Part shown: positions 45,418-54,262 of the stretch, one piece after another
How positions within the stretch are numbered: the stretch's first letter is position 1
How the letters are laid out: every line of letters begins with the position of its first letter
From: an uncultured Christensenella sp.
GTDB lineage: Bacteria; Bacillota; Clostridia; Christensenellales; Pumilibacteraceae
Direction of reading: 5' to 3'
DNA: 64,000 nt
NCBI GenBank assembly: GCA_910577435.1
Contig: CAJTLV010000007.1
Location: 1 to 64,000, forward strand
The notes under the pieces: generated by a model
Databases searched by the model: none
Seen by the model: only the letters and a program-made list of their open reading frames with translations
What the model was told of the DNA's origin: nothing
Position numbers and translations under genes: made by a program

Positions 45418-45437
45418 GTCGGCAATCGTAAGCCGAC
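45418..45437 (-). other. Hairpin in the leader of the ABC ATPase gene
   Basis: GTCGGC, 8 bases, GCCGAC between the upstream lipoprotein stop and the ATPase start. No T-run follows, so an mRNA-processing or stabilising hairpin is more likely than a terminator. Confidence 0.35.
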
Positions 45438-45492
45438 GGTCTCTTATTCGGATCGGCTTCCGCCGCACACGTCTTTGATTGCGTATTCCGAA

Positions 45493-47616
45493 TTATCTGA
45501 ACATATATTGCGCTTTTTCGTACACCGCGATCTCGCCTATATGCATACGGTTGCCGGAGAAATCCAGTTGCAAAACGTCCGAGTCTTTTTCGAACACATA
45601 CGGTATCTCCAAATACGCCTTACCCGAAGTAGTGTTCTTGCTCGTATTCGACATCACCACTCCGCCGAACATCTTGCCGTTGCGGTTGACCGTCACGTTC
45701 AGAGACGAACCGACCGCACTGCGGTACTCTATGCTTATCACCACTTCCTCGCCGAGTTTGACGCCTTCCGGTCTTTTAACGGTGCGCGAGTATTTGTCCT
45801 GATATTGTTTAAGCGACGAATCGGATACCGACGCGAGCAGATTGCGCTCTGCTTCTTCCAGCATAAAATCGTCGAATATCACATACTCGTCCTTAGCCGC
45901 CGACAACGGGAAAGCGAATCCGACTTCCATATCGGGCGCGGTAGCCTTGAAGATAAACGTCTTGTTATTCGGCTGCGTGACGCTCGCAAAGCTCATTTGC
46001 TCCGTCTCGCCGCCGCCGCGCGCGAACAGCGACACCTGCGAGCTCGTCGAAGTTTTTACGTACGTCGACAAGCGGTAATATTTACCCGTGACGAGTCCCG
46101 TATACTTATGGTACGCCTCGCCCTCTTTTGTGTTTGTCAGTTTGAGCGCGGCGTAACCCGAATGCGAATCGGTATTTTCGCCCTCCGCGACGGCTTCGAG
46201 ACTGCCGTTCTTAAACGAAAATCCCGTTGTGTCGCGCAACTCGCAGTCGTAATTTTCGAACAGGAACGAGTGGTCTTTTACAAGCTCGGTAGTGGGAATG
46301 ACATACTTATCGCCCTCTATCCGCCCGCCGTTTTCGACGAGAATTTTCTCGAAGTTTTTGCGGTACAGATCTACGATGTCGTCTATCTTCTGGCGCAACG
46401 GGTATTCTTTACTGCGTATGCGCGCCTGAAATACCGCGCCCTCGTACATCGAACCGTCGTCGTTAAAGTACACGCCGTCGCCGTCGTAATAAATGACCGA
46501 ATTGAGCGTTTCGTATTCCTCATTCGTAGGTTTGAAGCCTTTGAGAATACCCATCACGCCCACGCAGATAGCGGCGGTACAGTCTCCGTCGTAGCCGAGC
46601 AACGACGAGTATTTACAGGTATCGAGATATGAATTGTTGCCGTACAGCCAGCTGAGAACGGCAAATCCGCCGTTTACGTTCGGGTCGGTCTGGATGTTGT
46701 CCATACGGTAAATATTGTGCCGTCTGTTATGCAGTTCCATACCGGCCGCGCGGTAGTCGTCGGGATTGTGAATGTACGCCTCGAACGCCCAATCGTACAT
46801 TCTGCGCGGATACGAGCCTTCGGGAAGCGCCTCTTTCGCTTTTTCCATAACGGCTACTATATCGTTCTCGAAGTACGCAAACGAATACATCGCCGCATAA
46901 AACTTCGCCCAGACAAGCGAATCGAAATAGCCGACGTTGGAACCGAAAGTGTCCACAAGCCCGGTCGCTACATTCGGCATACCTGCGGCGTTCATTCCGA
47001 GCGTCTCGTTCTCGATGTACGCTTCGGTACACCAACCCCAGCGGTTTCCGCCCTCGATCGTTCCCGTGAACGGCGCGAGCATATCGTGTGCCGAAATAAG
47101 ATCGATAGCGCCCTGTCCGCCGCCCCAATCGCTGACGTTGTATTTTTTCCACGCCTCCTTTACGGCGTAACTCGACGTACCGAACTCATCCATTATGAGC
47201 TGGTTGAATATATCGATGTGATAGTCGTCGTCCGAGTACACCTCGTTCTTGCCGGTAGCGGGATTGACGCGCAGTCTGTCGTACCGCCACGGATCGACGG
47301 GCGTGTAGTATTCGTAATTTCCGGCATACGGTCCGTTACAAAAATCGAACCATTCTTCCGGCATACCTATATACGGATCCTGACCGCGCCAAACAAACTC
47401 GTACCCGCTCAAAAATCCCGAAAACTGACCCAAAAGTCCGCCTAGCGTCTTATTCACGTACTCGGCTTTCGAGATTTCCTTTTCGGTAACTGCGGGGTGG
47501 AAATCGGTGGGATCGCCGTCCGCGACGTTGCCGCCGCCGTTGTCGCAAGCGGCCACGCCCAACGAAGTCGCGGATATTACAGCGGCGAGCGCCGCGCACA
47601 GAATTTTCTTTTTCAT
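45493..47616 (-). CDS. Lipoprotein with ADP-ribosylglycohydrolase (DraG-like) fold and C-terminal binding domain
   Basis: This is a 707-residue exported lipoprotein (lipobox VAAC, C24). The catalytic part (about residues 55-380) follows the DraG/ARH fold. GGLLGQFSGFLSG stands in the N-terminal glycine motif, SDDDYHIDIFNQLIMDEFG resembles the family's DDT-type metal motif, and GYDGDCTAAICVGVMGILKG matches the closing D-x-D-x-x-A-A-x-x-G motif. The C-terminal part (about 470-700) contains two beta-sandwich segments that resemble carbohydrate-binding modules. The known family removes ADP-ribose from proteins in the cytoplasm. Here the protein is outside the cell and inside a sugar-uptake operon, so a glycosidic substrate is more likely; that is inference. 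Confidence 0.78.
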   Translation of the reverse strand: MKKKILCAALAAVISATSLGVAACDNGGGNVADGDPTDFHPAVTEKEISKAEYVNKTLGGLLGQFSGFLSGYEFVWRGQDPYIGMPEEWFDFCNGPYAGNYEYYTPVDPWRYDRLRVNPATGKNEVYSDDDYHIDIFNQLIMDEFGTSSYAVKEAWKKYNVSDWGGGQGAIDLISAHDMLAPFTGTIEGGNRWGWCTEAYIENETLGMNAAGMPNVATGLVDTFGSNVGYFDSLVWAKFYAAMYSFAYFENDIVAVMEKAKEALPEGSYPRRMYDWAFEAYIHNPDDYRAAGMELHNRRHNIYRMDNIQTDPNVNGGFAVLSWLYGNNSYLDTCKYSSLLGYDGDCTAAICVGVMGILKGFKPTNEEYETLNSVIYYDGDGVYFNDDGSMYEGAVFQARIRSKEYPLRQKIDDIVDLYRKNFEKILVENGGRIEGDKYVIPTTELVKDHSFLFENYDCELRDTTGFSFKNGSLEAVAEGENTDSHSGYAALKLTNTKEGEAYHKYTGLVTGKYYRLSTYVKTSTSSQVSLFARGGGETEQMSFASVTQPNNKTFIFKATAPDMEVGFAFPLSAAKDEYVIFDDFMLEEAERNLLASVSDSSLKQYQDKYSRTVKRPEGVKLGEEVVISIEYRSAVGSSLNVTVNRNGKMFGGVVMSNTSKNTTSGKAYLEIPYVFEKDSDVLQLDFSGNRMHIGEIAVYEKAQYMFR

Positions 47617-47680
47617 TTTTCTCTCCTATATGGATAGCACTCTTTTCGGTAAGCGTCGGCGCTCCTGCGATTCCCGATTA

Positions 47681-49057
47681 TCAAAGCCGTCCCTGCATAC
47701 CTTTTTTCATCGTCTCGTCCATAAAGTCGACGAACTCTTTGGCTGTCATATTGCCGTTTATCCACAGCGACATTTTTTGATTGATCTGCTGATCGACGAT
47801 GTTGTAGTATGTCGAGTACGGAACGTTCGCCTTGTTGACGATACCGCCCTTGACGACGTCTACGCTGTCGGCGAGTTTTGTCTCGCGAATGGACTTGAAG
47901 TAGTTGTCGACGCAGTCGGGTCTGACGGGAATACCGCCGATCTGCTTCTCGCCGAGCGCCAGGATCGCTTCCTTGCTCATAAGCGCTTTGAGCGCTATCT
48001 TGTCCTCTTCGGGATGTCTTGAATTGCGCGACGCCCAGAACCGATCGGTGAACGTCGTCGAATAGGACGGGTACTGCGTATCGGACACGGGTATAGCGGC
48101 AATGCCTATTTCGTAGTTATTTGTATACTTGCAAATATCGTGCATCTGCCACACGCCGTCGATTATCATAGCGATATTTCCGCCGAGAAAGCGCGCCGCC
48201 GCGTCGAGCGTCTGAGTATCGGACGTAGACGGCATAGACTTGTCGGTGACAAGCATTTGCGTAAACCAGTCGTATACGTCGTAGAACGGTTGCGAGCTAA
48301 TGACGCACTCGCCCGCGTCGTCGAATATGTTCTCGCCGCCGCTGTTCTTTGCGTACATACCGGCATAAGCGAGGAACGGTCCGGCAGACAGCCCGAACTT
48401 CTTCTTATCCGAGCCGAGCGACGAATAATAATCGGTTATCTTTTTCGCAGTGTCCTGTATCTCGGCGAACGTGGACGCATTCTCCCAATCGCTGCTCGGA
48501 TACGAAACGGCAGCGTCGGGGTTCGCGGCGTTGTATTCGTCGAAAATCGTCTTATTATAGTACATCACCATATGCTGTGTACCCGACGGCAAACCGTAAA
48601 ACCGTCCGTCGCTTTCCGCCACTCCGCCGAACGCCGACGCGTCGTAATCGCCCGTTTCGACAAGCTCGTTGCGAACGTCGGTAAGATCGGCGAGCTGTCG
48701 CTTATCTACCATCATCGGGATATGCGATTCGGCTATGCGCCCTATCGTGCCGCCGATATTGCCGAGAATATTCGACGTGATTTTGGTGTAATACTGATCC
48801 CAGTCGTCGGTCTTGATTATCTCAGGCTCGATACGCACCTTAGCTCCGTCGCGCTCCAAAACGCCGTTCGCCGCATCTATCATAGCGAGCCAACCGGGAT
48901 TTTCGTTTGTGCTGTTCATAATCGACATAGTGACGATGACGTTCCCTTCGGCGTCGACTTTCTCCTTAGGCGTGCAAGCGGCAAGCCCGCTCATAATTCC
49001 TACCGACATAGTTGCGGCGAGACACGTCGCCAATAACTTGTTGAGTGTTTTTTTCAT
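47681..49057 (-). CDS. Sugar ABC transporter solute-binding lipoprotein
   Basis: This is a 458-residue extracellular binding protein of the MalE/SBP_bac_1 group. Its signal peptide ends in lipobox LAAC (C28). Features include the opening beta strand VIVTMSIMNSTNENPGW, the hinge-type GVAESDGRFYGLPSG with YYNKTIFDEY, and a late FLGGNIAMIIDGVWQM motif. It delivers the substrate to the permeases encoded just upstream. AAGGAG lies 8 bases before the ATG. A structured 240-base leader separates it from the permease genes, which would allow extra expression of the binding protein. Confidence 0.93.
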   Translation of the reverse strand: MKKTLNKLLATCLAATMSVGIMSGLAACTPKEKVDAEGNVIVTMSIMNSTNENPGWLAMIDAANGVLERDGAKVRIEPEIIKTDDWDQYYTKITSNILGNIGGTIGRIAESHIPMMVDKRQLADLTDVRNELVETGDYDASAFGGVAESDGRFYGLPSGTQHMVMYYNKTIFDEYNAANPDAAVSYPSSDWENASTFAEIQDTAKKITDYYSSLGSDKKKFGLSAGPFLAYAGMYAKNSGGENIFDDAGECVISSQPFYDVYDWFTQMLVTDKSMPSTSDTQTLDAAARFLGGNIAMIIDGVWQMHDICKYTNNYEIGIAAIPVSDTQYPSYSTTFTDRFWASRNSRHPEEDKIALKALMSKEAILALGEKQIGGIPVRPDCVDNYFKSIRETKLADSVDVVKGGIVNKANVPYSTYYNIVDQQINQKMSLWINGNMTAKEFVDFMDETMKKGMQGRL

Positions 49058-49115
49058 TTTAAGATCTCCTTACTGTCGAAAAATTTATATGGATAAATGT
49101 TGTTCCGTTTCTTCC

Positions 49116-49208
49116 CCGCCCGACGACGGGCGGTATCCGACCGATTAAACAAACTTCTCTCTCGCCGTCTCTATAATGGAGGAGAACGATTCGGAGACGA
49201 CGAGAGAG
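49116..49208 (-). promoter_or_regulatory. Two strong hairpins between the permease genes and the binding-protein gene
   Basis: The first is an approximately 14-bp stem (CTCTCTCG plus GTCTC-type arms, 49157-49208) followed by TTTGTTT on the minus strand, a likely partial terminator. The second is CCGCCCG-TCGT-CGGGCGG (49116-49133), about 60 bases before the binding-protein ATG, without a T-run. Together they look like an attenuation/processing element. The rest of 49058-49297 shows no gene. Confidence 0.55.
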
Positions 49209-49297
49209 TAAGATCCGTAAGAACATAGGCGAATGCGTCGGACGGTCTAGAGTTTTTGCCGCGTTGTATATCGCCGCATATCCGCCCGTATTTGCAG

Positions 49298-50155
49298 CTA
49301 CTTCATACCCGTCGTAGCTATCCCCTGCACGAAATACTTCTGACAGGCAAGGTATACGATCGCGATAGGAACAATGCTTAGCGTCGACGCCGCCATTATC
49401 CTGCCCCAGTTCGCGCCCGTCATATGCGTCTCTTTAAGTCCGGCGATGAGTAGCGGAATGGTCGTGAGACTCTCGTCGGACAGGTATATCAAATGCCCCA
49501 TATAGTTGTTCCAACTTCCTATAAACGTGAACAGCCCCAGTGTGACCAGCGCCGGCTTTATCAGCCGCAGTACGATCTTGAAGTACTTGCCGAACCAACC
49601 GCAACCGTCGATTTCCGCCGCCTCCAAAAGTCCGCTCGGTATGGACACTATGAACGACCTGAGCATAAACACGCCGTAAGTGTTTATCATCACGCCCGGC
49701 ACGATGAGCGGCAGAAACGAGTTTGTCCAGCCTATCTTTGCGAACATCATAAACAGCGGAAGCATAGTCACTTGACCGGGTATCATAAGCGTCGAAATAA
49801 ACAGTCCGAATATCGGCTTCGAGCCTTTGAACCTTATCTTGGCGAATGCAAACGCCGCAAGCGACGATGTAAACAGCGTGCCCACCGTTTGTATCGCCGC
49901 GATTATGAACGAGTTAAGGTACGCCCGCCACAGCAGTCCGTCGCCGTACTCGAATACCGCCTTATAGCTGTCCCAAGTAAGATCGGTCGTAAATATCGCC
50001 GCCGAACCCTGATTGATCAGATCGGGATTTTTTATCGAGTTGAGTATCATCCAATAGAACGGAAATATACACAACAGCGCGGCGATCATAACGATCACGG
50101 AAATTATTACCGTCTCTATTATCTTGCGCTTCGTGGCGCGTCTGAGTTTTCTCAT
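49298..50155 (-). CDS. Sugar ABC transporter permease (MalG/AraQ type)
   Basis: This is a 285-residue inner-membrane permease. Six helices are visible, beginning with the IIETVIISVIVMIAALLCIFP helix. The EAA loop reads LEAAEIDGCGWFGKYFKIVLR (conserved EAA-x3-G core). It ends in the usual KYFVQGIATTGMK tail seen in this family. It pairs with the MalF-type permease encoded upstream, overlapping its stop by 4 bases (ATGA). The substrate is likely an oligosaccharide from the same locus. Confidence 0.93.
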   Translation of the reverse strand: MRKLRRATKRKIIETVIISVIVMIAALLCIFPFYWMILNSIKNPDLINQGSAAIFTTDLTWDSYKAVFEYGDGLLWRAYLNSFIIAAIQTVGTLFTSSLAAFAFAKIRFKGSKPIFGLFISTLMIPGQVTMLPLFMMFAKIGWTNSFLPLIVPGVMINTYGVFMLRSFIVSIPSGLLEAAEIDGCGWFGKYFKIVLRLIKPALVTLGLFTFIGSWNNYMGHLIYLSDESLTTIPLLIAGLKETHMTGANWGRIMAASTLSIVPIAIVYLACQKYFVQGIATTGMK

Positions 50156-51042
50156 TCGAACACCACCTTTTTCTTAAGCTTGAACTGTATCAGGGTCACA
50201 ATGCCGACCAGCGCGAAAAGCACCCAGCTCGCGACGGCAGCCCTGCCCATATTGAAGTCCTTGAACGCATAGAAGTAAATGTACATCGACAGCGTGTATG
50301 TCGAATAGTCGGGTCCGCCCGCCGTCATAATGAACACTTCGTTGAACATATTGAATATGTCGATAAACAGCATTACCGTGACGAAGAACATAACGGACGA
50401 CAGCATAGGCACTGTTATCTTGATTATCTTGCGCCATACCGACGCTCCGTCGATGTCCGCCGCCTCATACAGCTCGGTCGGAATGTTTTTAAGTCCCGCG
50501 TCGAATATGATGTAATAGTATCCCACTTTGAGCCAAATGCTGACTACCGAAACGGCAAACCTCGCCCAGCCCGTATCCTGCAACCAGTTCGGCGGGTTTT
50601 TGATACCGAACACCGACAGGACCGAATTGAGTATTCCGCCGTCCGCCTGATAAATGAACATCCACACCATAGCTATGGCGACCGTCGACGTGACCATAGG
50701 CAGGAAAAACGCCGCGCGATAAAATTTCATCAGCGGAAGCTTGCGGTTGGTTAATATGGCGAGAGTAAGCGACGACAAAAGGGTGAGCGGCACTACGATC
50801 GCGATATATATAAACGTATTGCCTACCGATTTCCAGAATATACGGTCGTTGAATACCGCCGAAAAATTCGCCCAACCGACAAATTCCGGCATATCGATCA
50901 TATTCCATTCCGAAAAACAGAGCACAAGCGAAAACACGAGCGGGAACGCGACGAACAGCACAAAGCCGACAAGTTGCGGCGCAATGAATATATAGCCGAG
51001 AATATTGTCGTGTCTCTCCTTTTTCGTCATTCTCCGTCTCAT
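50152..51042 (-). CDS. Sugar ABC transporter permease (MalF/UgpA type)
   Basis: This is a 296-residue membrane permease. It opens with a basic MRRRMTKKERHDN stretch and the ILGYIFIAPQLVGFVLFVAFP helix, typical of UgpA/LacF proteins. The EAA loop is YEAADIDGASVWRKIIKITVP. It partners the MalG-type permease and overlaps it and the upstream glycosidase gene by 4 bases on each side, so the three are translationally coupled. Confidence 0.93.
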   Translation of the reverse strand: MRRRMTKKERHDNILGYIFIAPQLVGFVLFVAFPLVFSLVLCFSEWNMIDMPEFVGWANFSAVFNDRIFWKSVGNTFIYIAIVVPLTLLSSLTLAILTNRKLPLMKFYRAAFFLPMVTSTVAIAMVWMFIYQADGGILNSVLSVFGIKNPPNWLQDTGWARFAVSVVSIWLKVGYYYIIFDAGLKNIPTELYEAADIDGASVWRKIIKITVPMLSSVMFFVTVMLFIDIFNMFNEVFIMTAGGPDYSTYTLSMYIYFYAFKDFNMGRAAVASWVLFALVGIVTLIQFKLKKKVVFE

Positions 51043-52670
51043 TCGAATTTCCCCTCTCCGTACAGTTCGGCAAGCGCCAACGCCTCTTTCACTTTATCCG
51101 CCGCCTTGTCGAGCGTATCCTCGACGAGCGCTATCGTCGGGATAATGCCGCGTCTGAGCGGCGCTATCCTGTCGTCGTTTTCACCCAGCTCGTGGACGCC
51201 CGACGACCCGCGCGAAAGATCGCCTATGCAAAGGTGTGCAAACTCGCGCGAAAACCGAGTAAACAGTTTTTCGGACGCGCGGTCGTGATAGTGCAGTTTT
51301 CCGTCGGTATGACCCGACTGAAAGAGCGGCATAGCGCGCGACAGTCCGTCGTAGTACCCCTCGCCGCCGATAAGAAAATCCGGTTTTATCGTGCGCAGTC
51401 TGTCGCAGAACCGCACTACGCCGTCGTACACGTCGGCTTGACCGTCGTTGATATAGCAAGCCGCAATATCCAAAAACGCGCCGTCGAATCCGAACTCGTC
51501 GGTAGCCGATTTTATCTGACCGAACAGATAATCGCTCCAACCCTTCTTTGCGATATTCAGATTGGCAAACCCGCCGAAGTCGTAGTGGTGCGCACCCTCC
51601 CAGTCGACCGAGCCGTGCCGATACCGCGCTCCGCTGACCGATACGAACTCGTTATCTTCGGCAAGCGCGTCGATGGCGGGAATGGCGCGGTTTGCCATAT
51701 TTATACCGTACATCGCCATAACTTTACAGCCGAGCGCGTGCATTCCGTCGACGGCGGCTTTAAGCCCTTCGGCGCCGCCCATTCTATCGTCGGGCGTATA
51801 GTTGCCGTATTTATAATAGTATCTGCCTTCCCAACCCGCAAGATACACAAGGACCTTGCGCCCGTCGATATGTTCGCAAAGACGTTTCATATCGTTCAGC
51901 GCGCTACGGTACGTGTGGAACATATAACCCGTAAAACTCTGCATATGCATCGTCACGACTAGCGAAATATCTTTTAGCCACGACGGCGCTATCCGACACT
52001 CGGCATACTCGTCCAAACCGAACGCCGCCTTAATGTAATCGGAATGCAAAGTATAAATCTCGTCCGAGCTGTCCGTCACGCCCACCTCGACGCGCGGAGC
52101 CGCGAACGAGTCGGAAATATCCACCCCACGCGCGTCCTGCACAACGTCGACGCGCATAACGCCTTCGCCCGTTTTTTTAATGAAAAACCGCTTTTCGCTC
52201 ACCGTCTTGTCGAGACAGCGTATGTACAAATATCTGCCGTTGTCCAGCTTGAAAACCAACAGCGGCGTACTGAGACTGCGCCACCCTTCGGGATACTTCA
52301 AACAGATACCGTACTCCGAAACGGCTTTATCTTCGTCGGTAAGGCTGATAAGCGTTCCGACGGGCAAGTTGTCGAACCTGAGTTTAATGCCGCGTATGGG
52401 CTGCCCCAAGCGCGCCGAAACATCGAACGCCTTGCCGAATTTCGCGTCGGAAACTTCGAGAACGACCTCGCCGTCCGTGCGCTCCGCATTGCCCCAAACA
52501 AGGCTGTTCGAGCGGTACGTGCCGCTCGAATGCCCGAATGAGTTGCGCGCGGGAGTGTACACGTTTTCCAGACTGAACACTTCTGTGGAAACATCGAAAA
52601 CAAGTTCGCTGCAACCGCGTACCGCGATTATATCGTTATTTAATTTGTAGCTGAGATCCTGTGTCTGCAT
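51039..52670 (-). CDS. Predicted glycoside hydrolase of unassigned family
   Basis: This is a 543-residue protein without signal peptide, so it acts inside the cell on imported sugar. A beta-rich N-terminal domain (about 1-215) is followed by what looks like a TIM barrel (about 225-500). It has strands VLVYLAGWEGRYYYK, GCKVMAMYGINMAN, DGAFLDIAACY and FLIGGEGYYDGL. The Asp of FDGAFLD and the Glu of GGEGYY are at the ends of barrel strands and could be the catalytic pair. The layout recalls DUF6259/DUF5696-type putative glycosidases, but I cannot assign a CAZy family. It overlaps the permease gene by 4 bases and follows the CBM lipoprotein by 10 bases. Confidence 0.7.
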   Translation of the reverse strand: MQTQDLSYKLNNDIIAVRGCSELVFDVSTEVFSLENVYTPARNSFGHSSGTYRSNSLVWGNAERTDGEVVLEVSDAKFGKAFDVSARLGQPIRGIKLRFDNLPVGTLISLTDEDKAVSEYGICLKYPEGWRSLSTPLLVFKLDNGRYLYIRCLDKTVSEKRFFIKKTGEGVMRVDVVQDARGVDISDSFAAPRVEVGVTDSSDEIYTLHSDYIKAAFGLDEYAECRIAPSWLKDISLVVTMHMQSFTGYMFHTYRSALNDMKRLCEHIDGRKVLVYLAGWEGRYYYKYGNYTPDDRMGGAEGLKAAVDGMHALGCKVMAMYGINMANRAIPAIDALAEDNEFVSVSGARYRHGSVDWEGAHHYDFGGFANLNIAKKGWSDYLFGQIKSATDEFGFDGAFLDIAACYINDGQADVYDGVVRFCDRLRTIKPDFLIGGEGYYDGLSRAMPLFQSGHTDGKLHYHDRASEKLFTRFSREFAHLCIGDLSRGSSGVHELGENDDRIAPLRRGIIPTIALVEDTLDKAADKVKEALALAELYGEGKFE

Positions 52671-52680
52671 ATTATGTCCG

Positions 52681-53982
52681 TTACGCTTCCTCGATTTCCT
52701 CGACGAATGTCAATTCGATGTAGTCTATCAAAAGCTCGCCGCCATCGGGCAGATCGCTCATAAGAACGCAATAGATAAAGTTCTTGCCCTGTTCGAGCGT
52801 TATCTCGACCGTCTCGTTCGAAACGATCGGTCTCTCCGCCGCTGTCGAGAACGGCAACGCGCTCATAGTCTTTTGCTCGTAATCGTCGAAGTCCGCTTCG
52901 CGCAGAGGGCGGACCTCGCTCTGCGTCACTATAAACGTGGGCATTATAGTCGCCGAACCCTCCGTGCCGTAGCAGAGACGGACGCGGTATTTGGCTTTGA
53001 CGGGCGAATTGAAATGCCATTCCACGCCCTCGTACTTATTCTTGATGTCGCCCATAAGGAAGCCGTTCGAGAACGTATAGCCGTCGTGGCTTTGGATGCA
53101 GGGGTTTTTGCAACCCATAACGCCGTCGCTGATGTTACGCGGCGAACCCATTTCCGCCTCCAAAATATACTTTTCGGGACGGTCTCCGTATTCGACGAGA
53201 TCGTCGACATTGTATTTGGCGCCGCCGCCGTCCAGCACGAAATAATCGAGTTCCGTAAAACTGCCGTAATTATCGGACGCGTCGCCGTTTTTCATTACGC
53301 AGATCGTGTTCCAGCCTTTTTCGAGCGTGATCCGCACCGTCGCGGGCATCGCGTCGTAAGTGTCGCCGCCCCAGCCCGTTTTTTCGGTAAAATCGAATTT
53401 GGTAGCAAACTCGCCGTTTATCCACACGTCGTTGTGCGCCGGCTCCATATCGGTGGTGTAGTACGCCGTAAAGTCGTATTCGCCCGCTATCGGACAAAGG
53501 TAATTGATATAAACGCCCTGTCCCGCGTCGTCGATACCGCCTACGTAAGCGCCCTTATGCGCGAGCGGATTGTTTCGGAAGTTGGACTGGCTTTTACCCG
53601 TTCCGAAGTTTGCAAGGTTATCTTCCGCCTCGAAAATCACTTCACCGAACGTAGAGAGAGCGATAAAGGCGTATTCCGCAGACTCGCCGGTCACACCGCT
53701 GCCATAGGCGGAAACGCTTACGACGATATTGCCGCCGAGACCGAGACTTTCCACATCGATAGCGGTGTCCTCGATACGGTCCTCGTATACGATTTCGTCG
53801 CCGTGCTTAAATATCACCTCGTATCCTTCGGCTCCCGCGACTTCGTCATAAGAAAGAACGCCGTCCTCATAAGCGAAGTTGTCCGTTTTGCCGAGCGTTA
53901 CTTTATTGTCGTTCGTGCACGCCGCAAGCGCGGGTGCCGCGATCGCGGCGCATAATGCCAAAGCAAAAATTTTCTTTTTCAT
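52681..53982 (-). CDS. Lipoprotein with Fn3-like and carbohydrate-binding modules
   Basis: This is a 433-residue surface lipoprotein (lipobox ALAAC, C22). It contains an Fn3-like domain (about 30-115). A CBM-like sandwich follows (VIFEAEDNLANFG...GQGVYINYLCPIAGEYDF...LEKGWNTICVMKNGD), then a second one starting YILEAEMGSPRN and ending LLIDYIELTF. The same three-domain unit occurs twice in the 985-residue lipoprotein at 40926-43883, so the two are related. The start at 53982 has AGGAG 7 bases upstream. It is first in the sugar operon, read divergently from the AraC regulator. Confidence 0.85.
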   Translation of the reverse strand: MKKKIFALALCAAIAAPALAACTNDNKVTLGKTDNFAYEDGVLSYDEVAGAEGYEVIFKHGDEIVYEDRIEDTAIDVESLGLGGNIVVSVSAYGSGVTGESAEYAFIALSTFGEVIFEAEDNLANFGTGKSQSNFRNNPLAHKGAYVGGIDDAGQGVYINYLCPIAGEYDFTAYYTTDMEPAHNDVWINGEFATKFDFTEKTGWGGDTYDAMPATVRITLEKGWNTICVMKNGDASDNYGSFTELDYFVLDGGGAKYNVDDLVEYGDRPEKYILEAEMGSPRNISDGVMGCKNPCIQSHDGYTFSNGFLMGDIKNKYEGVEWHFNSPVKAKYRVRLCYGTEGSATIMPTFIVTQSEVRPLREADFDDYEQKTMSALPFSTAAERPIVSNETVEITLEQGKNFIYCVLMSDLPDGGELLIDYIELTFVEEIEEA

Positions 53983-54052
53983 CGTTTTCTCCTGTTTTCG
54001 GTTGATCGTAGTTAAAGCATACAGGTCGGGCAATCAAATTACAATTCACAAA

Positions 54053-54080
54053 ATCATATTTTTCATTGAAAAAATCACAA
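54053..54080 (-). promoter_or_regulatory. Candidate promoter of the sugar operon
   Basis: TTGTGA, 16 bases, TATGAT on the minus strand. The -35 box is half of the TCACAA-TC-TTGTGA palindrome, which also lies in the opposite promoter. Confidence 0.4.
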
Positions 54081-54094
54081 TCTTGTGATATAAT
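54066..54094 (+). promoter_or_regulatory. Promoter of the AraC-family regulator with operator-like palindrome
   Basis: TTGAAA, 17 bases, TATAAT on the plus strand. The spacer holds a perfect TCACAA-TC-TTGTGA palindrome (54075-54088). A run of nine C follows near 54110. The palindrome sits where a bound protein would block both divergent promoters. Confidence 0.72.
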
Positions 54095-54262
54095 AAATCG
54101 TCCACCCCCCCCCGCGTTATTATGTGCCGTCCGACCCGAAATTTGCGTTATAATCTACCGAATTTATCTTACGGACGACACAAATGCACACCCGTCGCGC
54201 ACCGCGATATGCGAAACTTTGAAATTTTCAATCCCGCCGCGCCGATTTTCAAGGAGAAAACA

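Noticed and set aside
54107..54116. Run of nine C as a phase-variation switch
   Set aside because: It lies outside the promoter core and outside any coding frame; a length change would only alter the AraC leader, and it may be a sequencing artefact.
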